DNA from: Virgibacillus ndiopensis
GTDB taxonomy: Bacteria; Bacillota; Bacilli; Bacillales; Amphibacillaceae
Length of the DNA stretch: 64,000 bases
Reading direction: 5' to 3'
NCBI RefSeq assembly: GCF_900187325.1
Contig: NZ_FZMZ01000005.1
Location: forward strand, 434,001 to 498,000
Both the position numbers and the translations under genes were made by a program. How positions within the stretch are numbered: the first letter of the stretch is position 1; the number at the start of each line of letters is the position of its first letter. Under the pieces are notes generated by a model. The model was not told the origin of the DNA, ran no database searches, and was given only the letters and a program-made list of their open reading frames with translations. Below, piece by piece: positions 28,735-38,869 of the stretch.

Positions 28735-29460
28735 GATAGCTTTGGTGTTAACGCTGGGGCTTCATTAGTGGTTGTAGTGGGGACCATCCTTCTACCAAGC
28801 ATTTCATCGAGCGCTTTCGTATACTTTGCTTTTTTAGGTGCTGTTTTAGGTGGATCGATCGTATATTATATGGCTTCTACTGGTGGGGGAACATCGCCGG
28901 TAAAACTAGCACTCGCTGGGATTACAGTCCATTTATTTTTGTCTGCCATTATCGAAGGTCTAATACTGTTTCATGAGGACTCAACAGAAAGTGTATTATA
29001 CTGGCTCGCCGGCGCGGTTGACGGTGCAAGTTGGGGTGATGTACAGGTTATATGGCCATGGGCAATCACTGGGATTGTAATTGCAATATTGTTTGCACGA
29101 CAGCTGACGATTCTTGGACTTGGAGATGACATGGCAAAAGGGCTTGGGCAAAACGTTGTCGTCATCCGCTTGTTATTCAGCTTGCTTGTCGTGGTACTTG
29201 CTGGTGCATCGGTAGCAGTTGCTGGTCCGATTGGATTTGTTGGATTAATCATTCCACACATCGCCCGAAAATTAGTTGGGATCGACTATCGCGTTATCAT
29301 CCCGTTTTCTGGCTTACTTGGGGCTTTACTTTTAGTTAGTGCTGATGTGTTATCAAGATTTATAGCATTTCCGTCTGAATCGCCAGTCGGGATTGTGACC
29401 GCATTAATTGGCGCACCCTATTTCTTATATTTAGCACGAAAAGGGGGTAAAAAGTCATGA
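28735..29460 (+). pseudogene. Iron-siderophore ABC permease (FecCD family), N-terminus missing
   Basis: About 240 residues of a FecCD permease, which normally has ~330. Homology begins at SFGVNAGAS, after the first three helices, and runs complete to the C-terminus (VAGPIGFVGLIIPHIARKLV is the ABC-interaction motif). A GTG at 28768 could start a shortened protein, but it would lack essential helices. The substrate-binding and ATPase genes are not in the window. Its stop overlaps the next permease (ATGA). Confidence 0.82.
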
Positions 29461-30432
29461 GACGGCTATCTCCGAAAATTAAATTGGTACTGCTTATGTT
29501 ACTCACTCTAGTTATCGCAATAGTAGCAGTTGGTGTTGGAGCGGTGTTTATTAGCCCTATTGATGTGATGCAATCAATGCTCGGAAAAGATGATGGTGGG
29601 ATTGGGTTTATTATTATGACTTATCGTTTGCCGCGATTTGTTATGGCACTCCTCGTTGGTGCTGGCTTAGGTGTTTCTGGTGCTATTTTACAAGGGATTA
29701 TTCGTAATCCATTAGCTTCACCTGACGTAATTGGAATTACGAAAGGGGCAGGGCTTGCGGCAGCGATAGTTGTCTTGCTTTTCCCACAAGCTCCCGTTGT
29801 CATGTTGCCAATTGCTGCATTAGCAGGGGCAGCGATCATAACGGTTATTTTGTATCTTTTTGCATATAAAAAAGGTGTTAATCCATCGACATTAGCATTA
29901 GTCGGCATTGCCTTAGGGGCAATCTGTCACGCTGGAATCCAATTTTTAATGGTTAAATTTCCAATAGAGATCAACGCTGCACTTGTTTGGCTTACTGGTA
30001 GCATTTGGGGCAAGAGCTGGAATGATGTTTTATTACTGGCCCCATGGATTCTCCTATTAGTTCCAGTGAGCATTTTGTTAGCAAACAGATTGGATATTCT
30101 AAATTTAGGTGATGATGTTGCTGAAGGGCTTGGTGAGCCAGCGGAGCGTACTCGCGGTATTTTGCTAGCAGTGGCGGTCGCACTTGCTGGAGCATCTGTA
30201 GCAGTTGTCGGTTCTTTAGGATTCCTTGGTTTGATCGCTCCACATATTGCAAGACAGCTCGTTGGAAATAGACATCAATTGTTATTACCGACCGCTGCTG
30301 TAATGGGAATGCTATTGCTATTGCTTGCGGATGGGACTAGCACCACCTGCAGAAATATCAGCTGGGATATTTACAGCTGTTCTTGGCGCACCGTATTTCT
30401 TATTTTTACTTCGGAAATTGAAAGCGAAGTAA
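29457..30432 (+). pseudogene. Iron-siderophore ABC permease (FecCD family), frameshift near C-terminus
   Basis: Intact from MRRLSPKIKLVLLML through VVGSLGFLGLIAPHIARQLV to LLLLLADG (near 30333). A small deletion/frameshift then moves the true C-terminus (LAPPAEISAGIFTAVLGAPY, ending LRKLKAK at 30432) to another frame, while the nominal frame runs on to 30515 in nonsense. It formed a heterodimeric permease with the upstream gene. The two lesions indicate a dead uptake operon. Confidence 0.82.
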
Positions 30433-30440
30433 CTGCACAA

Positions 30441-30470
30441 AAGGCTTGGAGACATTTCCAAGCCTTCATT
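30441..30470 (+). terminator. Terminator after permease
   Basis: AAGGCTTGGA pairs perfectly with TCCAAGCCTT around a 6-nt loop, followed by CATTTAT. Confidence 0.75.
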
Positions 30471-30595
30471 TATCTAATCCATCCTTTTCTCCATCCAATT
30501 CAAATAAGTGGTTAAGCATCCGTTCTTTGTTCTCAAAAAATTGTTTCATAACCGTGTAATGGCCAGTCTCTTCCAGTGTTATTAGGAGGAGGTAC
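30466..30595 (-). pseudogene. C-terminal remnant, unrecognised protein
   Basis: The minus strand reads EETGHYTVMKQFFENKERML then NHLFELDGEKDG to a TGA at 30466; upstream another frame reads EVPPPNN. It has coherent helical coding but no family I can name. It is convergent with the dead permease. Confidence 0.35.
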
Positions 30596-30699
30596 TTCGT
30601 GTGCTTTCATTATGAGTCCAATCTCAATAATAACTTTAATGGTTATCTCTAAACCAGATTTATCTTCTCTAATGACGTGTAAAAAAATATCGTTTTTTT

Positions 30700-30715
30700 T
30701 GGAATGTATACTCCG
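30700..30715. promoter_or_regulatory. Operator-like palindrome, diverged copy
   Basis: TGGAAT-GTAT-ACTCCG keeps the layout of the TGGAGT-N4-ACTCCA sites with one change per half. It lies 158 bp before the second TetR gene. Confidence 0.4.
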
Positions 30716-30873
30716 AAATTCGAACGTAATAATAGTTTATATTCTAGGCAATCTCAATTTTTTTGAATTTAATTACATGTAACAGTCATACATTTACAAG
30801 GTCATTAAATAAAATTTCCATTTCAACAAACCCATTTATATAGTACCAATGTCAAAAGTTTTTAAGTTATAAT

Positions 30874-31509
30874 ATGGATATGAATAATCCATTAAATATA
30901 ACTAAAAAACCAAAACTTACAAAAAAGGGGCAAGAAACCCGCTCTCGAATTATTGTAGCTGCCGCAGAATTGATGTATGAACAGGGCGTAGCTAGAACTA
31001 CAATTGAAGACGTTCAACATAAAGCAAAAATAAGTTCATCACAGATGTATCATTATTTTAAAGAAAAAAAAGAATTGATACTGGAGGTTATTTCATACCA
31101 AACTTCAAAAGTAATTGAAAACCATAGACGGTACCTTAGTGATCTTGACTCATTCGAAGCTCTATATGCGTGGAGGGATTTTATTGTAGATATTCAAATA
31201 AAACGAAATTGCGAAGGAGGATGTCCTTTAGGATCACTTGCAAGTGAATTAGTTGAAACAAATACAGAAGCACATCAGGAAATTATGTCTAGTTTTTTTG
31301 AGTGGGAAGACAGTATACGTAAAGGTTTACGTTACATGCTTAATCGAGGTGAATTAAATTCAAATGCTGATCCTGATAAACTAGCACTTGCACTACTTGC
31401 GGCACTTCAAGGAGGCCTTTTGCTAACTCAAGTACGGCGAGATCCAAAACCAATTATCATTGCATTAGATACGATGATTGAACACATAAACTCATTCAAA
31501 AAAATATAA
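30874..31509 (+). CDS. TetR/AcrR-family repressor (paralogue)
   Basis: 211 residues, closely similar along its length to the protein at 27440 (shared blocks TKKGQETRSRI, KISSSQMYHYFKEKKEL, GGCPLGSLASELV, LALLAALQGGLLLTQVRRD). The same Cys-containing CEGGCP segment is present. No strong ribosome site is seen before either ATG (30874 or 30880). It may bind the palindrome at 30700. Confidence 0.9.
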   Translation: MDMNNPLNITKKPKLTKKGQETRSRIIVAAAELMYEQGVARTTIEDVQHKAKISSSQMYHYFKEKKELILEVISYQTSKVIENHRRYLSDLDSFEALYAWRDFIVDIQIKRNCEGGCPLGSLASELVETNTEAHQEIMSSFFEWEDSIRKGLRYMLNRGELNSNADPDKLALALLAALQGGLLLTQVRRDPKPIIIALDTMIEHINSFKKI

Positions 31510-31957
31510 AAGTATTCGCATCAAGTTTATAAGGGGTAGGTCACTATTAAATTTACTTTATTAATTACTTTATGCATTTCCATAATTGATTTATTCAAAT
31601 TCTGTATAGCTGAAGGGACTTAATCAAGAATTTAATACATTCATTTATTAGAAAGCTTTCGATGATTAATTTCGAATATTTTTAAACATAAGTTAAACAA
31701 ACGCAACATCTGTATGGAAATACCTTATCAACTACATCCCGATAATATTTCTACTATCCGACACTTACTTTTGTCCAAACTTTGATGCGATAATTACTTT
31801 ATTTAAAGAATCTTTAAAGGAATAAGAATAAGTTCCAACCTAGAAAGATTATTTTAGTTAAAGGAAGAAGAGCATCACAGAAAAAATATAATTAGGCCCT
31901 TCAATTGGGGGTTTGTCCCCATTTAAAATGTTTTATACTGAGCTTAAGGAGGTTCGC
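31510..31957. other. Gene-free stretch
   Basis: No coding seen. AAGGAGG near its end serves the VOC gene. Confidence 0.5.
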
Positions 31958-32377
31958 ATGGATTATAAACTTGATCATATTGGAATTGCAGTACGTCGTT
32001 TAGATGTAAGTATATTATTTTATGAAAACGTATTGAAAGGTACACTTTTAGATCGATACAGAAGCGAGGCAAAAGGGGTAGAAAGTGAAATCGCAATTAT
32101 GGAAGTAGGCGGAAATCGAATTGAATTGCTTGCTCCAACAAACAATACCACCTCCCCGATTGCACGATTTATTAATCAGAAAGGAAAAGGTGTCCATCAT
32201 ATTGCATACAATGTCAATGATCTCGATGAAGCGTTAAAAGAACTAGAAAATAAAGGTGTTCGAACATTGGAGGATACTTTAAGGATAAACAATCACGGGA
32301 GAAGATTAATATACTTAAATCCAGCTGACACGGATGGTACGATTATTGAGTATTGTGATTATCCGGATCAAAACTAA
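31958..32377 (+). CDS. VOC family protein, methylmalonyl-CoA epimerase-like
   Basis: 139 residues. MDYKLDHIGIAVRRLD carries the first metal His, GKGVHHIAYNVNDLDEAL the second, and GTIIEYCDYP the C-terminal Glu, as in methylmalonyl-CoA epimerase and lactoylglutathione-lyase-like enzymes. No mutase gene is nearby, so the true substrate is uncertain. AAGGAGG precedes the ATG at 31958; the upstream in-frame start at 31913 is unlikely. Confidence 0.85.
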   Translation: MDYKLDHIGIAVRRLDVSILFYENVLKGTLLDRYRSEAKGVESEIAIMEVGGNRIELLAPTNNTTSPIARFINQKGKGVHHIAYNVNDLDEALKELENKGVRTLEDTLRINNHGRRLIYLNPADTDGTIIEYCDYPDQN

Positions 32378-32677
32378 TGTTACTTGAAAATACCATCAAA
32401 TTAAAAAAGAGCCCGTTATTTGTAGGTGAGTTGCTATTTATATAAATAGGAAATGGTTTTGTGGACTAAATAACAGTTAAAAATTGTATGGAATAATAGT
32501 TATATGGAGAGGGAAAAATTAATATCGAAAGAAATTAATAACCTTCATCAGAGCTTTCCTCCAGTTTTAGGATGTCAGATAAACATAATGGTGGAAAACT
32601 TAAATAACATATTACAAAAAAATATCATACAAATTTAATTATGTTGAAAATATACAACTTGTAGGGGGTAATTAATA
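32378..32677. other. Gene-free stretch
   Basis: AT-rich and without a recognisable frame. It presumably holds the msrAB promoter. Confidence 0.45.
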
Positions 32678-33628
32678 ATGAATAATACTGAAAAGGCTAC
32701 ATTTGCTGGTGGATGTTTTTGGTGCATGGTTTCACCTTTCGAAGAGTTACCGGGCATAATAGATGTTATATCGGGATATACGGGAGGTCATAAAGAGAAC
32801 CCAACATACGAAGAAGTATGTTCAAATCAAACCGGACATTATGAGGCAGTACAGATAACATACGATCCAGAAAAATTTCCATATCAAAAATTATTGCAAT
32901 TGTACTGGCAACAAATAGATCCAACTGATCCGGATGGACAGTTTAACGACAGAGGAAGCTCTTATAAAACAGCCATATTCTATCACACTGAAAGTCAAAA
33001 AGCACTGGCAGAAATGTCCAAAAAGGAATTAGAAAACAGTAATAAGTTTAAGAAACCAATCGTTACTGAAATAAAACCTGCTACAGTATTTTATCCAGCT
33101 GAAGAGAAACACCAAAAATATCACAAGAAAAACCCTTTTCATTACAACCTTTACAAAGAGGGGTCTGGCAGAAATTCATTTATTAGAGAAAATTGGAGGG
33201 ACGGATATGGGGAAGTGATCAATAAATTAACCCCTCTTCAATATAACGTTACTCAAAAAAACGCCACAGAGCCTGCTTTTAATAATGAATTTTGGGATAA
33301 TAAAGAAGATGGAATTTATGTAGATCTAATTTCTGGTGAACCATTGTATAGTTCTTTAGATAAGTATGATTCAGGTTGTGGTTGGCCAAGCTTTACCAGA
33401 CCTATTAAGGTAAGTGAAATCAAAGAAAAAGTTGACACATCTTACGGAATGAGACGTACAGAGGTTAGAAGTACTAAATCAGACTCTCATTTAGGACATG
33501 TTTTCGAAGATGGTCCCAAAGAACATGGTGGATTAAGGTATTGTATAAATTCCGCTGCTTTAAAGTTTATTCCAAAAGATAAATTAGAGGAAGAGGGCTA
33601 TGGGGAATACACACATCTATTCACTTGA
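32678..33628 (+). CDS. msrAB: Bifunctional methionine sulfoxide reductase MsrA-MsrB
   Basis: 316 residues. Residues ~5-160 are MsrA with the catalytic Cys in FAGGCFWC (Cys13), reducing S-sulfoxides. Residues ~175-316 are MsrB with the structural/zinc Cys in SGCGWPSF and the catalytic Cys in [12 protein letters not shown], reducing R-sulfoxides. It repairs oxidised methionine in proteins and is recycled by thioredoxin. GGGGG lies before the ATG. Broken MsrB and MsrA copies occur at 38.2 and 42.1 kb. Confidence 0.95.
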   Translation: MNNTEKATFAGGCFWCMVSPFEELPGIIDVISGYTGGHKENPTYEEVCSNQTGHYEAVQITYDPEKFPYQKLLQLYWQQIDPTDPDGQFNDRGSSYKTAIFYHTESQKALAEMSKKELENSNKFKKPIVTEIKPATVFYPAEEKHQKYHKKNPFHYNLYKEGSGRNSFIRENWRDGYGEVINKLTPLQYNVTQKNATEPAFNNEFWDNKEDGIYVDLISGEPLYSSLDKYDSGCGWPSFTRPIKVSEIKEKVDTSYGMRRTEVRSTKSDSHLGHVFEDGPKEHGGLRYCINSAALKFIPKDKLEEEGYGEYTHLFT

Positions 33629-33695
33629 AAATTCTAGAAGGATATCTTGGTCAAGCTAACATCACTTGTGAAAATATAGTTGATTGTAAAACATT

Positions 33696-33740
33696 CTAAG
33701 CACCCTCTTATTTGGTATACCCTTAGGAGGGTGTTTAATA
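33696..33740 (+). terminator. Terminator after msrAB
   Basis: AAGCACCCTC pairs with GAGGGTGTTT around a long loop, followed by AATATTA. Confidence 0.75.
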
Positions 33741-33753
33741 TTATGAGGAAATT

Positions 33754-33880
33754 TAAACTTCAAAGTGTTGGCCATTATCAATTGTAAAAACTTGGCCTGT
33801 GAAAGATTTTTGAGTCAATTGAAAAAGAACAGCCTTTGCAATTTCATCTGGTGTCGAAATTCTCCTAAGTAGTAAGTTGC
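33754..33880 (-). pseudogene. Short-chain dehydrogenase, C-terminal remnant
   Basis: The minus strand reads RRISTPDEIAKAVLFQLTQK then TGQVFTIDNGQHFEV and a stop, the standard end of an SDR enzyme. The rest is absent. Confidence 0.7.
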
Positions 33881-34225
33881 CCCACAAGTTGATACATCTT
33901 TTCTTAATCACCAGACCACTACATTGTATCAACTACACTTTAACAATACAAATGACAGTAGTTTAATTGCGAAACTTTTAATACGTGATCTAGTCACAAT
34001 AGAAGATACTTCTATACTGTCACAACCCGTTTCTTATCAGGGTATCCTTTGAATAGGATCTCCAGAGTATTTTCGATCTGGTCGTATTGTTATTAACTGT
34101 ACAATCTGATTTTCTATCGTCAATTGCTTTTGTGGCGAGAATTAATCATTATTAAAAGAATAAAATATACCAGTATAGTACAGAATAACTCAGAGCAAAT
34201 AACGATGAAACTTAAGGTGAAAAAT
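33881..34225. other. Gene-free stretch before the germination operon
   Basis: No clear coding. It should contain a forespore-type promoter for gerA; I cannot point to it with confidence. Confidence 0.4.
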
Positions 34226-35734
34226 ATGGTTCTCTTTTTTAATAAACATAATAAAAAGAAATTAACAAATAAATCTAAGCCAATTAAGATAGTTTTTGAG
34301 CAAGCTAAAAAATCCAGTGATTTTCACCAATATTCTCCTTTTGATGATTCTGACCGTCTATTAATTAGTTATTATAAGTCTATGGTCGATGTTGAAAAGG
34401 TAAATCGGCTTCTTCTGCCGTCAATTCAAAAGCACATAGGGAAAACCACCAATCTTGATGATATAAAAAATTATATACCTTTTGATGACTTACATATCGT
34501 AAAAGATGGCTCTGATGTACAAAATAAGCTTATGCAGGGCTATGCAATGATTCAACTAAACGAATTATATACACAATTTCTTGCAGTAAACATTGAAAAC
34601 AATGGTCTTGGTATCCGAAAAAACAATGACACGGAAAATGAATTTACTGTTGTCGGTCCAAAGGTCGGCTTTATTGAAAACATGGATGTCAACATTCATT
34701 TATTAAGAAACAAAATTTCCATTTCTGATTTAGTTATTGAAGAGGTTATTATTGGATCTATGTCAAAAACAAAGGTGGCCATCGCATATTTGGACGGAAT
34801 AACTAACCCTCAAAACATTCAAACCGTTCGACAAAGATTAAAGGATATAGATCTTGATGTTGTGTTTGATAACTCACATATTGACCAAATCCTTTCCGAT
34901 AATTCAAATACGATCTTTCCGACTTTCATATCGACTGAACGAATTGATAAAGCGGTATTTTCTCTAGTGCAAGGACAGATTGCCGTCTTATCTAATGGAT
35001 CACCTTACGTAATTACTGGACCAGCCACATTGATGAATTTTTTCATTACTCCTGAAGATTATTATTTTCCCTGGATAGTTGGGTCTTTCTTTCGGGTTAT
35101 TCGTTACTTTAGTGTTATTTTTTCGATTTTCGCCACTCCATTGTATGTAGCCATACTAACGTTTCATTATGAAGTTATACCAGAAGTTTTACTTGGGCCA
35201 CTTATTAACTCTCGAGCCAATGTCCCGTTTCCACCAGTATTGGAAGTTATTTTTATGGAACTGACGATTGAATTATTACGAGAAGCCGGTGCACGTTTAC
35301 CAACAAAAGTTGGACAAACTTTAGGTATTGTAGGTGGGATAGTTATCGGACAGGCAACCGTAGAGGCTGCTCTTACCAGTAATATATTGCTTATCATTGT
35401 TGCTTTATCGGCGTTGGCGTCCTTTACAACGCCTAACTATACAATGTCCAATGCCATTCGAGTACTACGCTTTCCCTTTATAGTAACTGCAGCACTTTGG
35501 GGAGGATTAGGGATTGCAATAGGAATGGTTTTTCTTTTTGGACATCTGTTAAGGTTAAAATCTTTTGGTACACCGTATTTAGTGCCGCTATTTCCATTTA
35601 GAAGAAAGAACTTTCGAGACAGTTTTATTCGGTCATCATTCGATTATACAACGGCTCGAAGTAAATTTTTAAGACCACTCAAGATGAGAAGGTATACACC
35701 AAAGAGAGACAGGGAGGATATTAATAATGAATAA
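34226..35734 (+). CDS. Spore germination receptor subunit A (GerA family)
   Basis: 502 residues from the ATG at 34226 (AAGGTG before it; earlier in-frame starts lack one). The N-terminal soluble domain (residues ~30-260) is followed by ~5 membrane helices with the family motifs GQIAVLSNGSPYVITGPAT and FPPVLEVIFMELTIELLREA. Type A subunits sit in the spore inner membrane and form the germinant-gated ion channel with B and C subunits. It overlaps the C subunit gene by 8 bp. Order A-C-B; the germinant is unknown. Confidence 0.93.
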   Translation: MVLFFNKHNKKKLTNKSKPIKIVFEQAKKSSDFHQYSPFDDSDRLLISYYKSMVDVEKVNRLLLPSIQKHIGKTTNLDDIKNYIPFDDLHIVKDGSDVQNKLMQGYAMIQLNELYTQFLAVNIENNGLGIRKNNDTENEFTVVGPKVGFIENMDVNIHLLRNKISISDLVIEEVIIGSMSKTKVAIAYLDGITNPQNIQTVRQRLKDIDLDVVFDNSHIDQILSDNSNTIFPTFISTERIDKAVFSLVQGQIAVLSNGSPYVITGPATLMNFFITPEDYYFPWIVGSFFRVIRYFSVIFSIFATPLYVAILTFHYEVIPEVLLGPLINSRANVPFPPVLEVIFMELTIELLREAGARLPTKVGQTLGIVGGIVIGQATVEAALTSNILLIIVALSALASFTTPNYTMSNAIRVLRFPFIVTAALWGGLGIAIGMVFLFGHLLRLKSFGTPYLVPLFPFRRKNFRDSFIRSSFDYTTARSKFLRPLKMRRYTPKRDREDINNE

Positions 35735-36824
35735 TCAACGAAATATTATCAAGATTGGTTTCATGTTTACTATTACATTTCTTATATTGTCCGGTTGTAA
35801 GCGCATAAATATCATCGATCAATTACAAATTGTGACGATTCTTGGGTTTAGCAAAGAGGATGACAAGTATATTGGAACAGCTCTATATACTGACTATACG
35901 GAACAAAAGCAAGGGAAAGTTCACACATTGCAAGGGGAGGCATCAACCGTAGAGTTAGTTCTCGACGATATAAACAGCCAATCGGAAAAACCTATAAATA
36001 TCGGGAAATTAATGCTACTCATCGTTAGTGAAGATATAGCCAAAGAGGATATGTCCGACATTTTAAAAACGATTTGTAGAGACCCTTTGGTCGGAACTAA
36101 TCTAATTGTAGCTGTTTCAGAAATTCCACCAAAAGAAATACTTAACAAAATAAAAGAAGAAGGAGGGGGCTATCTTCCGGAACTAATTGAACAAAATTTC
36201 ATTTCGAAAAACATACCTATTTCGAACCTTCATATTTTCTTATTTAATTATTATGGAAAAGGAAGAGACGTCGCTGTTCCATATCTGAAGCTAAATCAAA
36301 AAGGGAAGGTTGAGGTAAATGAATATGCGGTGTTTAAAAGAGAAAAGTTGGGTCTAATTTTAAATGAAAAAGAGATGGTTCTTTATAAAATTTTACAAGA
36401 TAAATCCATAGGTGGTCAAGTGGCAGTTAACGTACATAAAGATCAATTTGAAGATGTAGCTGTACTTACCATTCTTTCTGGGAAAATTATTGAATCCGTA
36501 TCAAACCCTAATACGTTGCCAAGGATATCGTACAACATAACCTTAAATGGAATAGTTAGAGATTATCCAAAATGGTTGGATATGAGGAAGAAGGAAAATA
36601 ATTTATTATTAGATAGGCAATTAGAAAAAAAGTTCAAGGAAGATTTGAAACACCTTTTGTTAAAGTTCCAGGAACACAATGTTGATCCTTTGGGGATTGG
36701 AGATTTCATAAGAGCTCATAGTGAAGAATGGAATGAAGAACAATTTTACGAAACAATCTACCCAACTATTACATTCAATGTCGATATTAATGTCGTACTG
36801 TCTAAATCAGGAATTAAACAGTAA
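35727..36824 (+). CDS. Spore germination receptor subunit C (lipoprotein)
   Basis: 365 residues with a lipobox (ILSGCKR) and the Ger(x)C layout: INIIDQLQIVTILGFSKEDD near the N-terminus and NVDPLGIGDFIRAHSEEWNE near the C-terminus. It is anchored on the outer face of the spore inner membrane. The GGGAGG ribosome site lies inside the A gene. Confidence 0.93.
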   Translation: MNNQRNIIKIGFMFTITFLILSGCKRINIIDQLQIVTILGFSKEDDKYIGTALYTDYTEQKQGKVHTLQGEASTVELVLDDINSQSEKPINIGKLMLLIVSEDIAKEDMSDILKTICRDPLVGTNLIVAVSEIPPKEILNKIKEEGGGYLPELIEQNFISKNIPISNLHIFLFNYYGKGRDVAVPYLKLNQKGKVEVNEYAVFKREKLGLILNEKEMVLYKILQDKSIGGQVAVNVHKDQFEDVAVLTILSGKIIESVSNPNTLPRISYNITLNGIVRDYPKWLDMRKKENNLLLDRQLEKKFKEDLKHLLLKFQEHNVDPLGIGDFIRAHSEEWNEEQFYETIYPTITFNVDINVVLSKSGIKQ

Positions 36825-36842
36825 AAATATAGGAGATTTGCA

Positions 36843-37949
36843 ATGGATAAACAGGTAAAAGAAAGTTTAACGGTTTCCCCTTTTTTTATTTTTTTTCTGA
36901 TCCATGGAACCCAAACCGGTGTGGGAATGTTGAGCTTTCAAAATGAAATAATAAAAAATGCAGAACAAGATGCATGGGTTTCAGTTTTGTTGGTTGGATT
37001 CAGTTTTCATCTAATTATATGGATGATCTACTTTCTATTAAAACGTTCAACCAAAGGAGATATTTTTTCCTTACATCAACAATTATTTGGGAATTGGTTC
37101 GGAAGTATCTTAAATATCTTTCTTTATGTTTATATGATTTTAATTACCTCATCTGTCATTCGTTCTTACGTAGAAACTTTACACGTTTGGGCTTTCCCTT
37201 ATATTGAGATTTGGGAGCTATCATTAATTGTTTTATTAGCAACGACATATATAGTCTTCGGGGGATTCCGAGTTGTCACAGGGATATGCTTTTGGGGTGT
37301 AGTTATACCCAGTCTTTTATTATTTACCCTTTATTACCTGTTTCCATATGCTCAATGGGATAATTTAAAACCATATTTGAACCACAGTTGGAACGACTAT
37401 TTCAATTCAAGCAAAAATATAATCTATATGTATCTGGGCGTGGGTTTTTTATTGATTTATTTCCCTTTCATTAAAGATAACGTAAATTCTAAAAAATGGG
37501 CGCATATTTCTCAATTCTATACTACATTTATATATTTTATCCTTACTGTCACTTCACTTGTTTTTTTTAGTCTGGGACAGTTAGAACATATCACATGGCC
37601 GACTCTTAATTTTTCAAAAATCATCTATCTTCCCTTTATTGAAAGATTTGAATTCGTCTATATTTTTACATGGCTATTCGTGATTTTGCCTCCCTGCTGT
37701 GTCGCCCTGTGGAGTGGAACACGGATTTTAAGAAAAACAATAAATCTTAAAGCAAAATATTCATTATGGATTTCCAGTAGTATTATTTATTTAGTAGTTA
37801 TTAATTTTAAAAGTCAAATAGAAGTTGAAACGTTGAATAGAGTTGTATCTCTAGCCGGCTCCATATTTTTATTTTGTTATATTCCAGTCTTATTTATATG
37901 GCTTAATATTTATAATATTTTATTTAAGAGGAAAAGATATAAACATTGA
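36843..37949 (+). CDS. Spore germination receptor subunit B (permease)
   Basis: 368 residues with ten predicted helices, of the APC-type amino acid permease fold; the N-terminal segment FFLIHGTQTGVGMLSF is typical of GerB proteins. This subunit binds the germinant. It starts 18 bp after the C subunit gene, completing one receptor operon. Confidence 0.93.
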   Translation: MDKQVKESLTVSPFFIFFLIHGTQTGVGMLSFQNEIIKNAEQDAWVSVLLVGFSFHLIIWMIYFLLKRSTKGDIFSLHQQLFGNWFGSILNIFLYVYMILITSSVIRSYVETLHVWAFPYIEIWELSLIVLLATTYIVFGGFRVVTGICFWGVVIPSLLLFTLYYLFPYAQWDNLKPYLNHSWNDYFNSSKNIIYMYLGVGFLLIYFPFIKDNVNSKKWAHISQFYTTFIYFILTVTSLVFFSLGQLEHITWPTLNFSKIIYLPFIERFEFVYIFTWLFVILPPCCVALWSGTRILRKTINLKAKYSLWISSSIIYLVVINFKSQIEVETLNRVVSLAGSIFLFCYIPVLFIWLNIYNILFKRKRYKH

Positions 37950-38216
37950 GTTTATTTTGGATAACAAGTCAACTATTTAAATTGATGGGGTTTTAGATCC
38001 AAAAGGCTTAATGGGAGATGCAACCGTAAAGCAATACTTCCAAACCCATACTATTGAAGCACTTGTTGATACTGACAAGTCTGACGAAAGGATTCAAGAT
38101 GCCCAGTATTCAACATTTTAAAGGAAACAAATTTTATTAAGGTTCAATCTACTTGAAGAAGAAAATAATCTTACTGTTTGACATAGAAACCGAGAAGCTT
38201 ATTCCTATTCAGTAAC
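37950..38216 (+). other. Unplaced coding remnant
   Basis: One frame reads LDPKGLMGDATVKQYFQTHT then EALVDTDKSDERIQDAQYST and stops near 38120. It is coherent but has no start. Family not recognised. Confidence 0.3.
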
Positions 38217-38459
38217 GTGTCACGCGAGAAAGCGGAACCATCCTTTCAAAATGAATTCTGGGGTCATAAAGATGAAGGGATTTATGTTGAGATTGTCTTT
38301 GGCAAACCATTATTTAGCTCTCTTGATAAATTTGATTCTGGCTGTGGATGGCCGAGCTTCACGAAGCCAATCAAGCATCAAGAGGTACTTGAAAAACTAG
38401 ATATGTCCCATGGAATGAGACGGATAGAAGTAAGAAGCACGTCGGTAGATGAAAAGTAA
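38217..38459 (+). pseudogene. MsrB fragment
   Basis: 80 codons of methionine-R-sulfoxide reductase B ([38 protein letters not shown]) that stop just before the segment holding the catalytic Cys (LGHVF...RYC in the intact copy at 33.5 kb). A frame change just upstream hints at a lost MsrA part. It cannot be active. Confidence 0.85.
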
Positions 38460-38482
38460 GTGAATTTATGGAGGCAAGCTTT

Positions 38483-38762
38483 ATGACATTACGTGAACAA
38501 ATAGAATCGAAAATAAGTCAATTTGTAAAGAATCGCCCTAAGGAAATACAAGACGTATTTAGGAGGCTGCAGGGGATTTAGAGAAACTTACTCCTACTGA
38601 TTATCTTCAGGGCAAACAGATCCAATTATCACACTATCAAGTGCGGCAGGTAAACCTGTAACCCTATATAATGTACTTAAAAAGGGTCCTGTTATATAAA
38701 CCTTTTCCCCTGGGGAAATTTATTATAGAAAATATTAAACAGGCAGATATTGATGGTGGCTA
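38483..38762 (+). pseudogene. Peroxiredoxin (AhpC/TSA) remnant
   Basis: It has a good start (GGAGG, ATG at 38483), MTLREQIESKISQFVKNRP, then frameshifts. Later pieces read LEKLTPTDYLQGKQI, TLSSAAGKPVTLYNVLKKGP and TFSPGE, the lead-in to a peroxiredoxin active site, which itself is destroyed. Confidence 0.7.
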
Positions 38763-38853
38763 ATGAAATACAAGTGATTTAACATTTCTTAGGAAAAATC
38801 CTGTTTTATAATTGACAATCCAAAAAATATCCGTTAATATTTGTTTTATAAAA

Positions 38854-38869
38854 TGGAGTAACTACTCCA
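38854..38869. promoter_or_regulatory. Operator-like palindrome, copy 3
   Basis: TGGAGT-AACT-ACTCCA, with the same half-sites and spacing as the pair at 26579 and 26626. It lies in the redox island upstream of unplaced coding remnants. Confidence 0.6.
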
